Both the position numbers and the translations under genes were made by a program. This document shows, one piece after another, positions 11,278 through 14,259 of a DNA stretch of 14,259 bases. The DNA is from RYN-431 sp036388295 (GTDB lineage: Bacteria; Planctomycetota; Phycisphaerae; Tepidisphaerales; Tepidisphaeraceae), in assembly GCA_036388295.1 (NCBI GenBank), contig DASVSC010000064.1:1-14259 (forward strand), written 5' to 3'. Numbering within the stretch: the first letter of the stretch is position 1; each line of letters opens with the position of its first letter. The notes under the pieces are model-generated. The model did no database searches and was not told the origin of the DNA. It worked only from the letters and a program-made list of their open reading frames with translations.

Positions 11278-12306
11278 ATGAATCCCTCTCTTCTCGCCCA
11301 GTCCAACAGCGACGCCGGTTCGCTGATCATGTATGCCGTCATCGGCATCGTGCTGATCATTTTCCTCGTGCTGTTCGTGCTCGCGTTCAGCTTCATCAAG
11401 CTGTACGTGCAGGCCCTTGTCAGCGGCGCACGCGTGACGTTCATCGAACTGATCGGCATGAGCCTGCGGAAGATCAACCCGAACCTGATCGTCGCCGCCC
11501 GCATTCAGGCCACCCGGGCCGGTCTGCAGATCCCGCAGGACGAGATGGAAAGCCACGTGCTGGCCGGCGGCAACCTGATGCGCGTGATCAACGCCATGAT
11601 CGCCGCCAGCAAGGCGAACATCGAACTCGGCTGGAAAAACGCCACCGCCATCGACTTGGCCGGGCGTGACATTCTGGACGCCGTGCAGACGAGCGTGAAC
11701 CCGAAAGTCATCGACGTGCCCAGCGCCGCCATGGGCCGTAACACGATCGACGCGGTCGCGAAGAACGGCATCCAGCTGCGCGTCAAGGCCCGCGTCACCG
11801 TCCGCACCGCCATCAACCGCTTGGTCGGCGGTGCGACGGAAGAAACGATTATCGCCCGCGTCGGCGAAGGCATCGTCACGGCCATCGGTTCGGCCACGGA
11901 CCATAAAGACGTGCTGGAAAATCCCGACCACATTTCCAAGGCCGTGCTGAACAAGGGCCTCGACGCGAACACGGCGTTCCAGATTCTGTCGATCGATATC
12001 GCCGACATCGACGTCGGTGAAAACATCGGCGCGAAGCTGCAGGCCGACCAGGCGGAATCGGACAAGCGCCGCTTCCAGGCCGAGGCCGAGCAGCGCCGCG
12101 CGATGGCCGTCGCCAGCGAGCAGGAACAGATCGCCCGGCAGGCGGAAAACCGGGCGCTGGTCGTCCTGGCCGAAGCCGAAATCCCCAAGGCCATGGCCGA
12201 AGCGTTCCGCAGTGGGAACTTCGGGATCATGGACTACTACAAGATGAAAAACGTGCAGGCCGACACGAGCATGCGTGAGGCCATCGCCAAACCGGACGAC
12301 AAGTAA
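11278..12306 (+). CDS. floA: Flotillin-like protein FloA (SPFH family, UPF0365)
   Basis: A 342-residue membrane scaffold protein that in Bacillus forms moving microdomains in the membrane and affects signalling and wall synthesis. It has one hydrophobic segment (about 17-40), then the SPFH core (about 45-245) with GARVTFIELIGMSLRKINP, the internal IQLRVKARVTVRT strand and VGENIGAKLQADQAESDKR, and an Ala/Glu-rich coiled coil (about 255-310) with the EAEIPKAMAEAFRSGN ending typical of FloA. The length is close to that of B. subtilis FloA, about 330 residues. The start could also be ATG 11272, which overlaps the preceding stop; the ribosome binding site spacing favours 11278. It is the third gene of the NfeD operon, and its stop shares a base with the next ATG. 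Confidence 0.95.
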   Translation: MNPSLLAQSNSDAGSLIMYAVIGIVLIIFLVLFVLAFSFIKLYVQALVSGARVTFIELIGMSLRKINPNLIVAARIQATRAGLQIPQDEMESHVLAGGNLMRVINAMIAASKANIELGWKNATAIDLAGRDILDAVQTSVNPKVIDVPSAAMGRNTIDAVAKNGIQLRVKARVTVRTAINRLVGGATEETIIARVGEGIVTAIGSATDHKDVLENPDHISKAVLNKGLDANTAFQILSIDIADIDVGENIGAKLQADQAESDKRRFQAEAEQRRAMAVASEQEQIARQAENRALVVLAEAEIPKAMAEAFRSGNFGIMDYYKMKNVQADTSMREAIAKPDDK

Positions 12307-12836
12307 TGGGCACGGGCGTGTACATCCTCGCGGCCGGCGACGACCCGACGGTGAAGATCGTCATCGGCGTGGTCGTCGCGGCGATCTGGATCATCTCACA
12401 GGTCATCGGCGCGCTGACGAAGAAGCCGGACCAGCAGCGGCCGCCGTCGCGGTTGCCGCCGACGGCCGGCCGGCCGCCGGACATGCCGCAGCGCCAGCCG
12501 CCGATGGGGCGGACGAATGTGCCGCGTTCGCAGCCGCCCGTGCCGCCGCGCATTAAACGGCAGAAGCCGCCGCCGGTACGCCAGCAGCCACAGACGGTGC
12601 AGTCACGGCCCGCGCCCGCCGCGTTGCCGACCGCACAGCCATTCACGCGCCGCGCGCCGCTTGCCGACGCACCGTCGCCGAAACCGGCCGCGGCCGCCGG
12701 GATTCCGCGTCGGCAGATGCTCAATGCGCTTCTGAAGGTACGGAATCTGCGGAAAGCGTACATTCTGGCCGAAGTGCTGCAGCCGCCGGTGGCACTGCGT
12801 CCGGCGGCCGGAGGCGATGAGGCCGGTCGGCCATGA
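12306..12836 (+). CDS. Proline-rich single-pass membrane protein downstream of floA
   Basis: A 176-residue protein of unknown function. A single helix (about 16-36, IVIGVVVAAIWIISQVIGAL) is followed by a long Pro/Arg/Gln-rich, probably disordered stretch (41-130) with a strong positive charge. A short conserved-looking C-terminal helix follows (136-158, RRQMLNALLKVRNLRKAYIL). The ATG shares its A with the TAA stop of floA (TAATG) and no ribosome binding site is seen, so translation is probably coupled. Position and topology suggest a FloA- or NfeD-associated membrane adaptor, but this is inference. Low sequence complexity means similarity searches will give noisy hits; the C-terminal helix is the useful part. 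Confidence 0.8.
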   Translation: MGTGVYILAAGDDPTVKIVIGVVVAAIWIISQVIGALTKKPDQQRPPSRLPPTAGRPPDMPQRQPPMGRTNVPRSQPPVPPRIKRQKPPPVRQQPQTVQSRPAPAALPTAQPFTRRAPLADAPSPKPAAAAGIPRRQMLNALLKVRNLRKAYILAEVLQPPVALRPAAGGDEAGRP

Positions 12837-13492
12837 CGGCTATCGCCCGCGGCGCTATGCGTGTTGTCGTCGCGACTGCCGCGTTCGGTCTGCTCCATAG
12901 CGTGCTGGCGGATACGCGTTCGAAGGCCGCCTTCGAACGCGCCGTCGGCACCCGACGCCGGAACGCGTGGTACCGGCCGCTCTACAACGCGCATTCCGTC
13001 GTTTCGTTAGCGGCGTTGGCGGCTTACGTCCTCCGTCAGCCGTCCCGAACGCTCTACCACGTTCGTGGACCCGCGGCGGTGGCGATGCGCGCCGGGCAGG
13101 CGGCATCCGTCGTGTACATCGCGTCGGCGGCCGTTCGGACCGGGCCCTTTTCTTTCGCCGGCCTGCCCGGCCTGGTCGCGTGGGTTCTCCGGCGACCGAA
13201 CGTCCCGCGCGAGCCGGCCGGCCAAGGGCCTGCGTTGAACGAGCAGGGCCGCGTGCACGACTGTGGGCCGTTTGCCCATTCGCGGCAGCCGGCAAACGTC
13301 GGCATGGTGCCGTTGCTGCTCCTCAACCCACGCGTCACCACCCGCTCGGCCGCCGTTTGCCTGACGTTGGCGGCGTATTCGCTGCTCGGGGCGGTGCATT
13401 CGGACCGCATGATCGGCCGGCAATACGGGCAGGCGTTCGACGACTACCGCCGTCGAGTACCGCTGCTTTTCGGCCGGCATCGGGGCGGATAA
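12833..13492 (+). CDS. NnrU/isoprenylcysteine methyltransferase-like membrane protein
   Basis: A 219-residue multi-pass membrane protein. The N-terminus has the FGLLHSVLA motif (18-26) and WYRPLYN (46-52) seen in NnrU-type proteins. The C-terminus (148-211) has the ICMT-like arrangement: FAHSRQPANVG in the place of the usual RHP-x-x-x-G, a membrane hairpin, then HSDRM-IGRQYGQAFDDYRRRVP, close to the usual E-x-x-L-x-x-x-FG-x-x-Y-x-x-Y-x-x-x-VP. NnrU is needed for nitric oxide metabolism genes in Rhodobacter, but its reaction is not settled; ICMT relatives methylate prenylcysteines. The RHP and catalytic Glu are altered here (SRQP; HSD), so methyl transfer may not be retained. ATGA overlap with the preceding gene places it last in the operon. 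An alternative start is ATG 12857. Confidence 0.85.
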   Translation: MTAIARGAMRVVVATAAFGLLHSVLADTRSKAAFERAVGTRRRNAWYRPLYNAHSVVSLAALAAYVLRQPSRTLYHVRGPAAVAMRAGQAASVVYIASAAVRTGPFSFAGLPGLVAWVLRRPNVPREPAGQGPALNEQGRVHDCGPFAHSRQPANVGMVPLLLLNPRVTTRSAAVCLTLAAYSLLGAVHSDRMIGRQYGQAFDDYRRRVPLLFGRHRGG

Positions 13493-13499
13493 ATAACTA

Positions 13500-13518
13500 C
13501 GCGGCCCGGCTGCGTTTT
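13500..13518 (+). terminator. Short Rho-independent-type hairpin ending the NfeD-FloA operon
   Basis: CGCGGC (13500-13505) can pair with GCTGCG (13509-13514), with one G-U pair and a CCG loop, followed by TTTT (13515-13518). It starts 8 bp after the NnrU-like stop codon and lies in the 25-bp gap before the convergent mutY stop. The stem is short, so strength is uncertain. Confidence 0.45.
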
Positions 13519-14259
13519 CATCGTGCTGGTTCGATCAGCAGACGCCGCACGGTCAGGTGCGGCTTCGGGAACGGCAGTGCCGCCATGGCGTCAAACCTCG
13601 CCCATTGCCGCGGCGGAGCGTCGGCGGCCGGGGCGTACCGCGTCGTGAGCTTCGCGCGGCGGACGTGGAACGTGTACCGCCGGTGCGTGAGCGCGTGCCG
13701 GACGATGCCGAGGTCGACGGGCGGCGACGTTTCGATGCCGAGCCGGACGGCCACGTCGTCGGACGCCGACGTCACGAACTGCCACATGCCCGCCCACCGG
13801 CCAGTCGCCGGCCGCTGTTCGATCAGGAATCGGCCGGCGTCGTCTTCCAGTGCCAACACCCAGCGGTCCTGCAACGGCGTCACCTTCGCCTTCTTCGCCA
13901 CGGGCACGCGGTGCTGAATCTGCCGTTCGTATGCCGAGCAGAACCGCCGGACGGGACAGACCAGGCACGCCGGCGTTTTGGGGATGCAGACGGTCGCGCC
14001 AAGTTCCATCAGGGATGAATTGAAGTCGCCGACACGCCGGGCCGGCAGCAGCGCTTCGGCCCGTTGCCACAGACGCTGTTGGACGAGGCGGTCGCGCGGG
14101 TCGTCCTCGATCGCGTCGATCCGGCAGAGGACGCGGACGACATTGCCGTCGAGAATCGGGGCAATTGTGTCGTACGCCAGCGACGCCACCGCCCCGGCCG
14201 TGTATCGACCGACGCCGGGCAGGGTGAGCAGGGCGTCGACGTCGCCCGGCACGCGGCCG
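13518..14259 (-). CDS. mutY: A/G-specific adenine glycosylase MutY, N-terminus cut by window edge
   Basis: The last 246 residues of MutY, the base-excision enzyme that removes adenine paired with 8-oxoguanine. The frame runs off the right end, so about the first 110 residues, including the catalytic Glu, are not visible. Seen in order: the helix-hairpin-helix LPGVGRYTAGA; LDGNVVRVL, whose Asp (codon 14150-14148) matches E. coli Asp138; a 4Fe-4S motif C-x6-C-x2-C-x5-C (13988-13938); and a C-terminal Nudix-like domain for 8-oxoG recognition (about 13890-13518), including LTHRRYTFHV where other MutY proteins have an F-S-H loop. The first GTG in view (14252) is internal, not the true start. It is convergent with the NfeD-FloA operon, its stop overlapping that operon's terminator T-run. 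Confidence 0.96.
   Translation of the reverse strand, partial: GRVPGDVDALLTLPGVGRYTAGAVASLAYDTIAPILDGNVVRVLCRIDAIEDDPRDRLVQQRLWQRAEALLPARRVGDFNSSLMELGATVCIPKTPACLVCPVRRFCSAYERQIQHRVPVAKKAKVTPLQDRWVLALEDDAGRFLIEQRPATGRWAGMWQFVTSASDDVAVRLGIETSPPVDLGIVRHALTHRRYTFHVRRAKLTTRYAPAADAPPRQWARFDAMAALPFPKPHLTVRRLLIEPAR

Overview
This is a GC-rich, densely coded chromosomal segment that most resembles a planctomycete of the class Phycisphaerae (my inference). Three things point that way. The first protein begins with an LEPR-XLL-like N-terminal motif (LESRRLFA) ahead of prepeptidase-C-type domains. A TPR protein carries RNA polymerase alpha-CTD modules. Low-complexity inverted repeats occupy the intergenic gaps in the style I know from planctomycete and related genomes. 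There is no transposase, integrase, CRISPR array or rRNA, and every gene looks intact except the one cut by the right edge.

Layout. 1-1423: one secreted-type beta-domain protein gene (minus strand), then a 288-bp gap filled by a nested palindromic repeat element and a clean sigma-70-type promoter. 1424-2452 (plus): tRNA-Cys(GCA) followed 28 bp later by a TPR protein with two tandem alpha-CTD-like modules. 2453-2677: a second inverted-repeat element. 2678-3916 (plus): a SpoIID/LytB-family lipoprotein, probably a peptidoglycan lytic enzyme. 3917-4086: convergent gap with a perfect 26-bp palindrome. 4087-9142 (minus): a possible four-gene unit, transcribed as NUDT22-like Nudix protein, membrane-anchored unknown, RegB-like redox histidine kinase (GTGA overlap with the preceding stop), and a secreted Tudor/beta-propeller protein. 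9143-9212: divergent promoter region. 9213-13492 (plus): five tightly packed genes, namely long NfeD with ClpP-like protease domain, short NfeD, FloA (flotillin-like), a proline-rich single-pass protein and an NnrU/ICMT-like membrane protein. 13518-14259 (minus): the C-terminal part of MutY, running off the window.

How the genes work together. The NfeD-NfeD-FloA set is the known bacterial membrane-microdomain module. The last two genes are coupled to it, which suggests membrane-associated partners. The RegB-like kinase has no response regulator beside it, so its partner must lie elsewhere. MutY, SpoIID and tRNA-Cys are stand-alone functions. I see no classical defence or mobile system. The best candidates for something undescribed are the tandem alpha-CTD/TPR protein, the extended NfeD/FloA operon, the orphan redox-kinase cluster, and the family of 8-9-bp-cadence intergenic repeats.
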